Position numbers and translations under genes: made by a program. Below are positions 1-9,500 of a stretch of DNA of 13,968 nucleotides, one piece after another (positions within the stretch are counted from its first letter, which is position 1; every line of letters starts with the position of its first letter). The notes under the pieces are model-generated. The model was given only the letters and a program-made list of their open reading frames with translations. It had not been told where the DNA came from and made no database searches. This stretch comes from Bacteroidales bacterium (GTDB lineage Bacteria > Bacteroidota > Bacteroidia > Bacteroidales > UBA4181), in NCBI GenBank assembly GCA_031264715.1, contig JAISDP010000019.1, positions 1-13,968 on the forward strand, in the 5' to 3' direction.

Positions 1-22
1 GCTGTATTTTTCTATTGATATG

Positions 23-40
23 ATTTCCCTGACGGGAAAT
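23..40. other. Stem-loop downstream of araB
   Basis: A perfect 7-bp inverted repeat (ATTTCCC / GGGAAAT) with a 4-base loop lies 44 bases past the ribulokinase stop codon. No T-run follows it in the araB direction, so it is not a textbook intrinsic terminator. It could stabilise the 3' end of the araB mRNA or act as an element between araB and a gene beyond the left edge. The rest of 1-83 shows no gene. Confidence 0.35.
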
Positions 41-83
41 GCTGCCGGTCGACAGGGTCGTTAAGTAAACGGCATTAAAGCTG

Positions 84-1751
84 TTACATTAACTTTTCGG
101 AATATCTGCCCAGTTCCAGGTATTTTTGATACAAATTCATGTATGTTTTATGATTTTCCATATTCGGGACATATTCACAAGCAAAACCTTGCCCCATTGC
201 TTTTTGGGCATCAGCAACCGTAGGATACCCGCCTGCAACCACGGCTGCGCACATGGCTGCTCCCAAAGCGCATGTCTGCTCCGATGCGGCTACTTTTATG
301 GGCGTTCCTATGACGTCCGACAGGATATGCATGGTAAAAGGCGATTTTTGCGCCACACCTCCCAAAGCAATAATACCATCAATCCGGACGCCTTCTTTCA
401 TGAACCGGTCGACAATTGCCTTTGACCCGAATGCAGTGGCTTCGACCAGCGCCCTGAATATCCGGGGAGCATCCGTTCCCAGGGTCAGCCCCGCTATGGC
501 ACCTCTTAATGTCTGGTTGGCGTCGGGTGTACGCCGTCCGTTCATCCAATCCAAGGCGATCATGCTGCTTTCTGTCAATTCGATTTTTCCGGCTTCTTCC
601 GTCAGCTTCGGAATGATTTGTGCGGATATTTCTTCAATTAAACTGTCGACATCAAGGCCTTTCATACTCCCGGCATGTTCCAGGATATTTTCAACCGGCC
701 ACATCAATAACTTTTTCAACCATGCGTAAATGTCGCCAAAAGCCGATTGCCCTGCTTCCATTCCCAGCATGTTCGGGATGATGGAGCCATCAACCTGCCC
801 GCATATTCCTTTCACAAAAATGCCTTTCATCTCGTCCAGGGGCGCTACCAGCATGTCGCAGGTCGATGTTCCTATTACCTTGCTCAGGTAATAGGGCTTG
901 ATGCCGCCTCCCACTGCGCCGATATGCGCGTCAAGTGCGCCGACGCCGACCAGTACAGAGGGGTTCAAACCTAAACGATCCGCCCATTCCTGCGTTAATG
1001 TACCTAATGCGTGATCGCTCGTAACGGTAACATCGTTCATGTTTTTCCTGATCGCTGCCATTTGAAGATGCAGGCCCGCGAAAAAGGACTCGGCAGGGAA
1101 ACCGCCCCATTCCTCATGCCACATCGCCTTGTGCCCTGCGGTACACCTGTTTCTTTTCAGCGTCGCAGGGTTTGTTTTTCCACAAAGCAATGCAGGCATC
1201 CAGTCGCTGTGCTCCATCCATGAAAATGCCGCCTTTCCCACTTCCGGATCATCCCGCAAAACATGCAGCAGTTTGGCCCAAAACCATTCGGAAGAGTAGA
1301 TACCGCCCGAGTATCTGGTATAGTCCACTCCATCCCATTGATGCGCCAGGCGGTTGATTTCATCAGCTTCCGCCACTGCCGTATGGTCTTTCCACAAGAC
1401 AAACATCGCATTGGGGTTTTCGGCAAACCGGGGTAATAAAGCCAGCGGCACTCCTTCCTGATTGACTGCGACAGGGGTTGAGCCTGTTGTATCTATGGAA
1501 ATGGCTTTTACACAAGGCGCATATCCTGCATTTTTACTTAGCACATCGCGTATCACATATTCCAAACTCTCGATGTAATCAAGCGGATGCTGCCGGTATT
1601 GATTCTTCCCGGGATCGCAATAGAGACCCTTACTCCACCGGGGATAATGCATGACTGATGTCGCCAATTCCTTGCCTGTTGCTATATCTACCAATAACGC
1701 ACGGCACGAGTCTGTGCCATAATCTACACCTATTACTAACTTATTGTCCAT
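84..1751 (-). CDS. araB: Ribulokinase (FGGY family)
   Basis: This enzyme phosphorylates L-ribulose with ATP to L-ribulose 5-phosphate, the second step of bacterial L-arabinose catabolism, in the cytoplasm. The 555-residue length is normal for AraB. The N-terminal FGGY domain opens with the phosphate-binding loop GVDYGTDS (8-15). It continues with IDTTGSTP (86-93) and LWKDHTA (119-125), both typical of ribulokinases rather than xylulo- or glycerol kinases. GALDAHIGAVG (271-281) carries the expected catalytic Asp274. The C-terminal half contains the second FGGY signature region, about 464-507 (GGVAQKSPF, then EQTCALGAA). The ATG at 1751 is the only start that keeps the full N-terminal loop. A good promoter lies about 210 bases upstream, leaving a long leader. 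Family knowledge suggests araA or araD beyond the left edge, but that is not visible here. Confidence 0.95.
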   Translation of the reverse strand: MDNKLVIGVDYGTDSCRALLVDIATGKELATSVMHYPRWSKGLYCDPGKNQYRQHPLDYIESLEYVIRDVLSKNAGYAPCVKAISIDTTGSTPVAVNQEGVPLALLPRFAENPNAMFVLWKDHTAVAEADEINRLAHQWDGVDYTRYSGGIYSSEWFWAKLLHVLRDDPEVGKAAFSWMEHSDWMPALLCGKTNPATLKRNRCTAGHKAMWHEEWGGFPAESFFAGLHLQMAAIRKNMNDVTVTSDHALGTLTQEWADRLGLNPSVLVGVGALDAHIGAVGGGIKPYYLSKVIGTSTCDMLVAPLDEMKGIFVKGICGQVDGSIIPNMLGMEAGQSAFGDIYAWLKKLLMWPVENILEHAGSMKGLDVDSLIEEISAQIIPKLTEEAGKIELTESSMIALDWMNGRRTPDANQTLRGAIAGLTLGTDAPRIFRALVEATAFGSKAIVDRFMKEGVRIDGIIALGGVAQKSPFTMHILSDVIGTPIKVAASEQTCALGAAMCAAVVAGGYPTVADAQKAMGQGFACEYVPNMENHKTYMNLYQKYLELGRYSEKLM

Positions 1752-1772
1752 ATATTAATCGTTTAACTGTTT

Positions 1773-1946
1773 CTACACAATTAAATATGCAGGCTTGCTA
1801 CAAAGCCATACTAAAGCAACGCCCTTAATGTGATTTATTTCGCCCTCTAAACGAATACTTATTTCTTGAATATTAGCCAGGAACTTTACCGGATCAGTGG
1901 CCGAAGCAATCCATCCGCCACAGGAACCATCGTCCACTGTACGCAT
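1773..1946 (-). other. Small ORF (57 aa) in the araB leader
   Basis: A 57-codon ATG ORF sits between the inferred transcription start (about 1957) and araB and ends 21 bases before the araB start codon. It reads MRTVDDGSCGGWIASATDPV and continues with a mixed, reasonably protein-like composition. I recognise no family. It could be a leader peptide, the remnant of a degraded gene, or simply open sequence in an untranslated leader. A stop codon lies two codons upstream of the ATG, so it does not extend. No clear ribosome-binding site is seen. Confidence 0.25.
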
Positions 1947-1963
1947 CTGTTAAGATACCGTGA

Positions 1964-1995
1964 CAAATGTAGAAAAGATTCATCAGTTTAGCAAA
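1964..1995 (-). promoter_or_regulatory. Bacteroidota-type promoter for araB
   Basis: On the minus strand, TTTG (1995-1992), a 20-base spacer and TACATTTG (1971-1964) match the -33 TTTG and -7 TAnnTTTG consensus of the Bacteroidota primary sigma factor. It points at araB. Transcription would begin near 1957, giving a leader of about 205 bases. Confidence 0.6.
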
Positions 1996-2008
1996 GAAAA
2001 ATGCTAAA
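1987..2008. promoter_or_regulatory. Inverted repeat over the araB -33 box, candidate operator
   Basis: A perfect 7-bp inverted repeat (TTTAGCA, 8 bases, TGCTAAA) overlaps the -33 element of the araB promoter. This is a natural place for a repressor or other regulator. Arabinose genes of gut Bacteroides are known to be controlled by a Nudix-related AraR, but I cannot confirm that this repeat matches its site. The A/T-rich arms could also arise by chance. Confidence 0.35.
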
Positions 2009-2078
2009 ACGATTAATTGTATATGGCAAAATGTTTGGTAAATTATTTTACTTCAACATTTTGTCGGTACAGAACATC

Positions 2079-2201
2079 GTGACGGGCGGCGATATCAAAT
2101 ACCGTAATATCAACGGGGATTATAAAATCACCTCTTTAGACAGGCTACCTGTCGGCGATCCGACCGAACCGGCGTATGAGGATGGCCAATCTGCGCATTG
2201 A
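2079..2201 (+). pseudogene. SusC/RagA-type TonB-dependent receptor fragment
   Basis: The open frame at 2001-2201 contains GGDIKYRNINGDYKITSLDR followed by LPVGDPTEP. This matches in order and spacing the segment near the C-terminus of SusC-type outer-membrane receptors (typically GDIxYxDxNGDGxIxxxDRxxIGxPxP). Only about 35 of roughly 1000 residues are present. The 26 residues before it do not look like SusC, and the frame stops at 2199 before the usual YGF-containing strand. It is best read as a relic of a deleted receptor, possibly of an arabinoside-uptake locus given the neighbouring araB. I see no intact SusC or SusD here. Confidence 0.55.
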
Positions 2202-2578
2202 TACCGGTGGAATCGACCCTGCCCGGCAAAGAAACTGCAACACTGTATCCATTTGACTTGAAATAAGAAACAAATATATGTCAAATATTGCTGAAAGATA
2301 AATTGGGCAGCACATGCTATTTGGTATGAGATTTGAAGTTGTTTTTCAAATTTATTGCCTGTTCAACAAGGTACAAATTATGCGGAAGTTTTTATTTCTT
2401 ACAATTTGTTAAATTTTAAATGTTTATTAATCAAATAATTTCACATGGATTATCCATCAAAAAGCTTGCAATTAACGCATGTTGTGCCGTACTGTTTTGT
2501 GAAGTTTCATGTTTTTTACGAAATTTACGCAATTTTTATCAGGAAAAAGATTAGAATAACCAGCAATATATAAATCCA
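2202..2578. other. AT-rich intergenic stretch without a recognisable gene
   Basis: These 377 bases are strongly A/T-rich with stops in all frames. A short plus-strand frame in 2178-2267 ends in TLYPFDLK before TAA and looks like the tail of some degraded secreted protein, but it is too short to assign. The promoter of the ketoacyl synthase gene must lie here, yet I find no clean TTTG / TAnnTTTG pair. The region immediately before the start codon is A-rich (ataaatcca), as is usual for ribosome binding in this phylum. Confidence 0.5.
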
Positions 2579-3520
2579 ATGTTCATTAATTCAACGGGAT
2601 ACTTTATCCCGGAAAAAAGGATTTCTAATGACTATTTTTTAGAAGTAAACGGGTTAACCAGCGACTGGATCTACCAAAGGACGGGAATTTTATCGCGTTC
2701 GAAAGCCACAGAAGAGGAAACGATGAATGTGATGTGCAGCAAAGCGGTGCATCATGCTATTCAGGGACTTCCATATGATATCAGAGAAGTCGACCTGATT
2801 ATTTTTGCTTCCTACACGCCGTCGGATACCGTAGGTACTACCGCCCATGTGATGCAACGGGAGTTCCAAATCGAGAAAGCGCGGGTTTTTTATCTTTCCT
2901 CGGCATGTTCCTCGGCCATTAACGCAATGGAAATCATTGGTTCATTTTTTAATACGGGACTGGCGACCAAGGCGCTGCTGATTTCAGCCGACCGCAATTC
3001 CACCTATTACAACGAAACCGATCCCAAGTCGGGGCACCTGTGGGGCGATGCCGCTGCGGTCTTTTTCTTTTCGAAAGACAGGTATTCCGACAAGGAAGCC
3101 GAAGTGATCGACATCGAAACGCAGGGTCTTGGCCATGTGGGTTATGGTCCGAACGGCGTATCCCTCAACCCGAAAGAGGGAATACTGATGCCGAAGGGCA
3201 AAGACGTATTCATGCAGGCTTGTACCTACATTTCGCAAAATACGAAGGAAATTGTTGAACGGAACAAACTGTCGCTGTCTGACCTGACATGGTTCATCGG
3301 TCACCAGGCCAACATGCGGATATTGAGTTATGTGGTGAAGGAATTGGGCATACCCGAAGAAAAATCGTTGAGCAACATCAGCGAATTGGGTAATACAGGT
3401 TCGGTGAGCGCGTTGCTGGTTTTTGCCCAAAATACCGGAAGATTCCAAAAAGGCGATTCGGTGTGCCTGTCTGTTTTCGGAGGCGGTTATTCGTCCGGCT
3501 CTTGCCTGATCAGGTGCTAA
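2579..3520 (+). CDS. 3-oxoacyl-ACP synthase III (KAS III / FabH-like)
   Basis: This is a cytoplasmic condensing enzyme of the thiolase fold that normally joins an acyl-CoA starter to malonyl-ACP. At 313 residues it has family length. SDWIYQRTGI (28-37) is the KAS III N-terminal signature. The catalytic triad is complete: Cys110 in SSACSS, His242 in GHQAN and Asn272 in GNTGS. GHLWGDAAAVFFF (152-164) replaces the usual GDGAGA-type stretch, and the C-terminus has FGGGYSSGS (300-308). It stands alone, with no fabD, fabF, acpP or plsX beside it, so it may be a secondary KAS III rather than the housekeeping FabH. Specialised products (branched or aryl starters, or quorum signals) are possible but unsupported. 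The ATG at 2579 directly precedes the conserved first beta strand. Confidence 0.88.
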   Translation: MFINSTGYFIPEKRISNDYFLEVNGLTSDWIYQRTGILSRSKATEEETMNVMCSKAVHHAIQGLPYDIREVDLIIFASYTPSDTVGTTAHVMQREFQIEKARVFYLSSACSSAINAMEIIGSFFNTGLATKALLISADRNSTYYNETDPKSGHLWGDAAAVFFFSKDRYSDKEAEVIDIETQGLGHVGYGPNGVSLNPKEGILMPKGKDVFMQACTYISQNTKEIVERNKLSLSDLTWFIGHQANMRILSYVVKELGIPEEKSLSNISELGNTGSVSALLVFAQNTGRFQKGDSVCLSVFGGGYSSGSCLIRC

Positions 3521-3521
3521 C

Positions 3522-3548
3522 ATTGACCGGAAAGACATACCGGGCAGT
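3522..3548. terminator. Imperfect hairpin between convergent genes
   Basis: The 27-base gap between two converging genes contains CCGG (3527-3530) and CCGG (3540-3543). Four further outer pairs (one of them G-T) follow beyond a single mismatch, around a 9-base loop. It could end transcription from both sides, but there is no clear T-run in either direction. Confidence 0.3.
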
Positions 3549-6500
3549 TACTGTGAAGAAACTTTTACCCTGACGCCTTCGCTGTGCGCATTGAACCCTG
3601 GCGCATACATGCACCGGAACGTGGTGATGCCGTTGGAAAAATCGCCGGCATTGGCTACCCGCAGGTCATACTCGAACACGTATGTTCCCTTGCGGAGATA
3701 ACTGATAAAGAAATTCACCGATGCGTCCTTGATGCTTTCGTAATATCCCAGGCCATCCTGGAAACGGTAACCCGATAAGGTATTCACCGGTTCGAATCCT
3801 GCTGCGCGCATATCTTTCAGGTGCACATATTCAAAATCGCGATCAGCACGCAACTCCATGCGGACAGTTATCACGTCGCCCACGTGCGGACAGTTGCTGC
3901 CGGTAACAGGTTCCAGGATTTTACCTTTAGCCGTGCTTCGCTTGATGAACAGTTTTTTGGTTATCTGCAGATTGGTTTCGGTGGAGGTGGTCTTGTCCAT
4001 ATCCTCGAAATACTGCCAGTACATGGCGCCCCACATGATGTTGCTGTTGGGGTTGGTAATGCGCAGGTTAGCCAGGCCCTTATGCACGTCGTTGCCGGTC
4101 CACGAAGTATTCACATAGCCTGTGCCCGCTTCGGGACGTAATGGCTCTTTCACTGCTTTTTTCAAGGGCTTGCCGCCGATACGGATGTCCAGCGGTTCAT
4201 TCTTATCGCCAAGCAGTTCGTCGCCGGTGGACAGCAAGGCGTAAATGGCTTCGGAAGTGGCCTTGGTGGTTTTCCAATCGGTGGTTTGCTTGTTGCGCAA
4301 CAACCATATCTTCATTTCATTAACGGCGCGCGTATCGCTCCCTGCTTCGTTGAACGCTTCAATGAGCATGGCCTGCGTTTCCACCGGCGATTCGTTCCAG
4401 AAGTATCCGGCATGGTCGGCCCAGTACATGCCCAGGTCATTGCCTGTTTGCGCACGTTCCTTGAGCGAACGCAGGATACTCTGCGCCACGTCGGGCTTGC
4501 CGAAACGATACATGATCAGTGCAATCATTGCCTGCTCGTATACATTGAAGCGTGCCCACGATTTTTCGGCCTGCTGCATGTAGAAGTCGAATGACTGCTG
4601 GTCCGGCGAATAATGTTGCGAGAAACTGCATGTATAAAGATAATGCAGTTGTGTACGGTTGATTTGCAGGCGTCCGCCTTGCTCGCCACGTCCGGTGCGT
4701 TCTTCCGCTCTTTTTTGGGCGTTTTTGTAATCTTCCCTGATACGAACATCGCAATATTCCATCGCCTGCTCTACCAGGGTATTGACATCCTCGGTGCGGG
4801 GTAATGCATTGAGGATGCGCAGGTGTTCCAATCCCGCTACAATGTGCTGCGTAACGAAACGGTCTTCAGGCTGTCCCGCAAACCACGGGAACCCGCCATT
4901 GGCGCCCTGCATCGCTTTCAACTTGTCCAGCGCGGTCTTTTGCTCATTGGCCATGCGGTTGAGGTCGAACAGCAGGCCGATGCGTTTCCTGCGTTCGGTT
5001 TCGTTGACTGCCTGCATCACCCATGGCGTTTCTTCGAGCAATGCCTGTTTCAACTCCCCGTTCTTTTCAAGGTTCGACACCAGCGCTTTACTGTCGGGCA
5101 GCGAACGCCACTGGTTGAAGATTTGCTTCACTTTAGGCGAACTGTTAACCACGGTGGTAGCCAGTGTATTGGCATAGAACCGTACAAAGGTCTGTTCGGC
5201 GCAGTCGTAGGGATATTCCATAAGGTACGGAAGCGCCTGCACGGCATACCACGCCGGGTTCGATGTATATTCGAGTGTCAGGCGATGGTTTTTCAAGGTG
5301 CCCGAACTGTAATCGGCCAGGCGGTCGAACCGGAAATCCTCGCGCTGGTCGCCGCGTACCATGAAGGGCATCGTTTCGGTTACCAATGTGCGGTTACCGA
5401 GTACCGGCGCGCTCCGTTCCTCGCCGTCCGTATGGTTGCCGGCCTGTGCCGTGAGGCGGCAGGCGACGGCCTGCAACGTAGCGGGAACTGCCAGCTTCCA
5501 CTGTACGGCTGCACTTTGCCCGGCTTTTACGGCGAACGATTGCGTACCGTCCGTTTGCAGCATCTGGACATCCACCGGCTGCATGGTGAAAGCGTCGTAG
5601 AGGCGTAGCAATGCTTTGCCGGTCATATCCTTTTCGGTGAGGTTGTTCACCTTGGCCGAAAGCGTCAATGTGTCGCCCGCCCGGAAGAACCGCGGCAGGT
5701 TGGCGCTGATGGCTACCTGCTTTTGCGTGATGAGGCTGCCGGCGGTACGGCCTGTCTTGAAATCTTTGGTATGGGCAAATCCCAACATATTCCACCGCGT
5801 CAACGCTTCGGGAACGGTAAATTCTACCAGTATTTCGCCCTTTTCGCCGGTGCGAAGCTCAGGATAGAAAAATGCGGTTTCGGAGAAATCGGTGCGGAGG
5901 GGGATAGCGGCAGGAGACAGGGTCTTTTCTTCCGCGGTATTCAACGGTTCAACTGCTGAAGTTTCATTCCTCCCGGTTTCTTCACTTGCAGCCATTGAAA
6001 AAACGTCGTCATTGGCAACAGCTCCTGCCCTGTATTTTGCCGACACACCCCTTATCATTATTTGCACCTCGCCCGGGTTCTGCCCGATCAGCCGCTCATA
6101 ATCCGACTTATAACTGCCTGCACGGTAATCGTCGCGGATCATCATGTTTTGTGAACCGGACAAGGAGAAATACGGCATTTTCCACCCAAATCGATCATGC
6201 GAACGGTTGGGATAAAAATAATTTTTCCAGTGGAGCTTCGCAAACTGATCCAATGACGCATCATATAAAGTTGCTACCATTTCGGCAGCCTCGCGTTCAC
6301 CTTTTTTGTTCTTTACGGCCAGCGTCCATTTTTCCTTCTCGCCCGGGAGCAATTGTCCCCGGAAGGAAGTAAATGCAATATCCAGTTCCTTGTTGGTGTA
6401 AGGCACTTTGATTTCCTGCAATGCAACATATTCACGATTATCCTGTACCATAGCAAACGCCACGGCAAAGCCTCCGCGGAAGGTTTCGGAAATCGGGAAA

Positions 6501-9500
6501 CGCAATTCCTGCGGGATACGTCCTGCAATCAGCCATTTGCGCTCTACTACCCGGTCCTTGAAAAGCACATCGCAGCGTATGAACGATGAATCGTTGCCGC
6601 CGGCAATACGGAATACGGCCACGTCGCCCGGTTCGCCGCTATCTTTCACTGCAGCAACCCATTCTTTCATGGATATGATGGGCGCATTGCCCTGTTGCAA
6701 CTGTATGAAGACCGAATCAGCGACTGTGGCATTATGAGCCCCGGTGGTTTTCAATTTAACGAAATACCAGCCCGACGGTGCATCCCGCAAAATGCCGAGA
6801 TCGATCCCGGTATCTTTCGGGGTAGTTGCCTGGAGCGTAGCCACGCGGCTTTCCCTTGCATAGGATGATGGCTGGTCCTCGGCTGCATACGGATCATTGG
6901 GGAAAAGCGCTGCAAACTCGTCGTGCGGCATCACAAATGTGTCGGGCTGCTGCCATAAACGGTTACGGAGCAGACGTCCGGGACTTTTGAGCGCCCATAC
7001 TTCCACCTGTACGCTGGCCGCTACAGCCTTACCGTTAAGGTTGGTGATTTTCAACGGGTACTTCAGGCTGTCGACCGACGGATCGCCCACGAAAATCTTT
7101 TCCGGAACCTGGTGTTCGACCAGCAAAGGCACGCGACTGAGCGCCACTTCCTGCATGACGCTCCGCGTTTCGCCATTATTATCGGTTATGTCCACATTCA
7201 TCTGATAACGATAGATGCCGTTGTCATCCATTTTAATGTCTTCGGCCTTAGCGGGGAATTTGACGGTGAACTGTCCCCTGCTGCCGGTGTACAAGGCGCC
7301 CGTGGTAATATGCCGGTCGTTTCTCCGCGGCGGATAAACCATCATTTTAAATGGACGGTACTGCCGGCGCCGCATTACACTGAACTCGACCCTGGCGCCG
7401 TCCACAGGATAGCCCGCCAGCGCCCTGGCGATACCGGTCAGCGTTATCGTGTCGCCCAGTACATAATCGGCAGTGACGGGATCCATGATTATTTCGAAGG
7501 TAGGACGCTTGTATTCTTCCACACGGATGCCAACGGAACCGTACCGTTCGTTACTGATGGTCATATACCCGTTGGGCGCTCCTTGCGGAAGCGTGAAACT
7601 GCCATTGAACGAACCGTATTCGCTGGTTATAAATTCCTGGCTGGTCAATTCCTTGCCGTTTACATCCATCAGCTGGACGACGGTCTTTGTTTTCGGCATG
7701 ACTGCGTTCTGTCCGTCGTCGGTTTCGTACATCAGTCCCTTGAAATAAACCGTCTGTCCGGGACGGTAGATGGCGCGGTCGGTGAAGAGCGCCGTACGCA
7801 CAGCAGCTTTTTGTTCCTGCCCCGAATAAACAAACAGTACATCCTTAGTCAATTCTTCACCATTATATGAAATGCGAAGCTTTGTACTGCCGTATTCCTT
7901 AATACCCGGCAGGACAACGATACCACAGGTGTCTGTAAGCAAGGTGTCTCCGGGGATATATGTATACTTGCTTTGCCCCTGGTCATAAACACGGTGTATT
8001 GTAGCCACCTGCGCCTTGGGCAATGGTTTACCCGAGCGGGCATCCACCACATATGCCTCTATATTGCCGCTGCTCTGCACGCGTTGCAGTAGCTTAATGC
8101 CGGTTACCTGCACGTCATGGAAAGTTAGCACAGACAATTTGTCCCTGGCCGGATTGCTTTTATCCGACACCACCAGCAAATAATTCCCTGCAGGCAGTGT
8201 GTCGATCTTTATCTCGAATGAATGTTTCCGGTAATCGGTTTGTGCCGGCAGTACAATGGAGTGCGAAGCCATTTTTTCCTGTCTCGAAAGGAATCCCTGT
8301 GCATCATTTTTCAAATCCTCCAACCGGGAAAATTCTTCCGGTTCTTCCGGGTTGTAACGATAAATACTGAGGCAGGCGGCGTGCAGATTCCTGTAGGTGA
8401 TCATTGCCAGCGCCGGCGTGTGCGGGATAAGAGTATTCGCGACGAAAATATTTGCATCGGGTTGCGTTAATTCCTTGAGCATATCTGCCGCCAGCTTGCG
8501 GTCGTCCTCCAGTGGCGCGTCTTTTTCTATTTTGCGGCACAGGTTCACGGCATCTACCAGGGAATGTTTATACTGCCGGGTATTTTTTTCTCCGCACTGC
8601 TTGTGATAAACTGCCAGCGTGTATGCTGCCTTTCCCCATATTTTTTGCCCGGCACATGCTTCTACCAGGTTTTCCATTGCATCCTCATAAACTGCGGCCA
8701 CATCATCGAAATTTCCATGGTCTTTCAGGTAGGCATACCGTTTCAGGTTCACATCCGTCAAGGAATTGATATCGTTTTGCGACAGGCGGAAGGCGGTAAG
8801 TTCCTGGAAAAGCTTCAAGATCAAATAAGCCGGCGCCAATGAATCTGTCGCCGGAATGGACAGTTCGATGAAACTTTGCGCATCGCCGAAGCAGGCGGGA
8901 TTGTCAATCACGCTCGCCTGCGAAAAGTTGGCAATCCGTAAGCCGTCGGTCATGTATGCATCAATAGCCCGGCGTGCCAGAAAATCGTACAGGGTAGGAC
9001 ACAGGTAGCGTGTAGAGGCATCGCCTTCGAACGCTTCCTTAAATTCGTCGACAGGTATTTTCTGCAACAGTACCGGGTCTATTAGCGAAAGACTGTAATA
9101 ATACACTGCTTCGCGGATCAGGCGGGCGGCATCCCACGTTTCGATGTCGTCGCTTTCCGCACCTTCCGTCAATGCTGTCCGTTCGTGCATTTTCCGGGTG
9201 TAATAATTCAGGCAGGCGTCGGCAGTGAGCGAATACACCATCGATTTGGCAGGAAAGGGTATCGTTTCGGCATCCTTTTTCAAGCTGTTGATGACGGCCA
9301 CCTGCGGTTTTTCTTCGGTTAGCTGCAGGCAGGCGTTTCGCGTCATTACCGCTTTGATCAGTTGCCCGTATGCCTTGTCCTTGAGCGCGGCCTGCTGCAG
9401 TTTTTCAATTTCGGGCAAAGCCGATTGCGGTAAAATACCATCCATTAGCTTGTTGATGGTTTTCCACTGGTCGATATAGCCGAACTTGCCCTGTGCCTTC

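Noticed and set aside
2984..3538. 184-codon minus-strand ORF over the ketoacyl synthase
   Set aside because: Opposite-strand shadow of a gene with complete catalytic motifs.
4823..5608. 261-codon plus-strand ORF
   Set aside because: It lies wholly inside the alpha-2-macroglobulin gene on the opposite strand. Composition is that of an antisense shadow.
7112..7870. 252-codon plus-strand ORF
   Set aside because: Antisense shadow of the MG2 region of the alpha-2-macroglobulin gene, with no domain or start signals.
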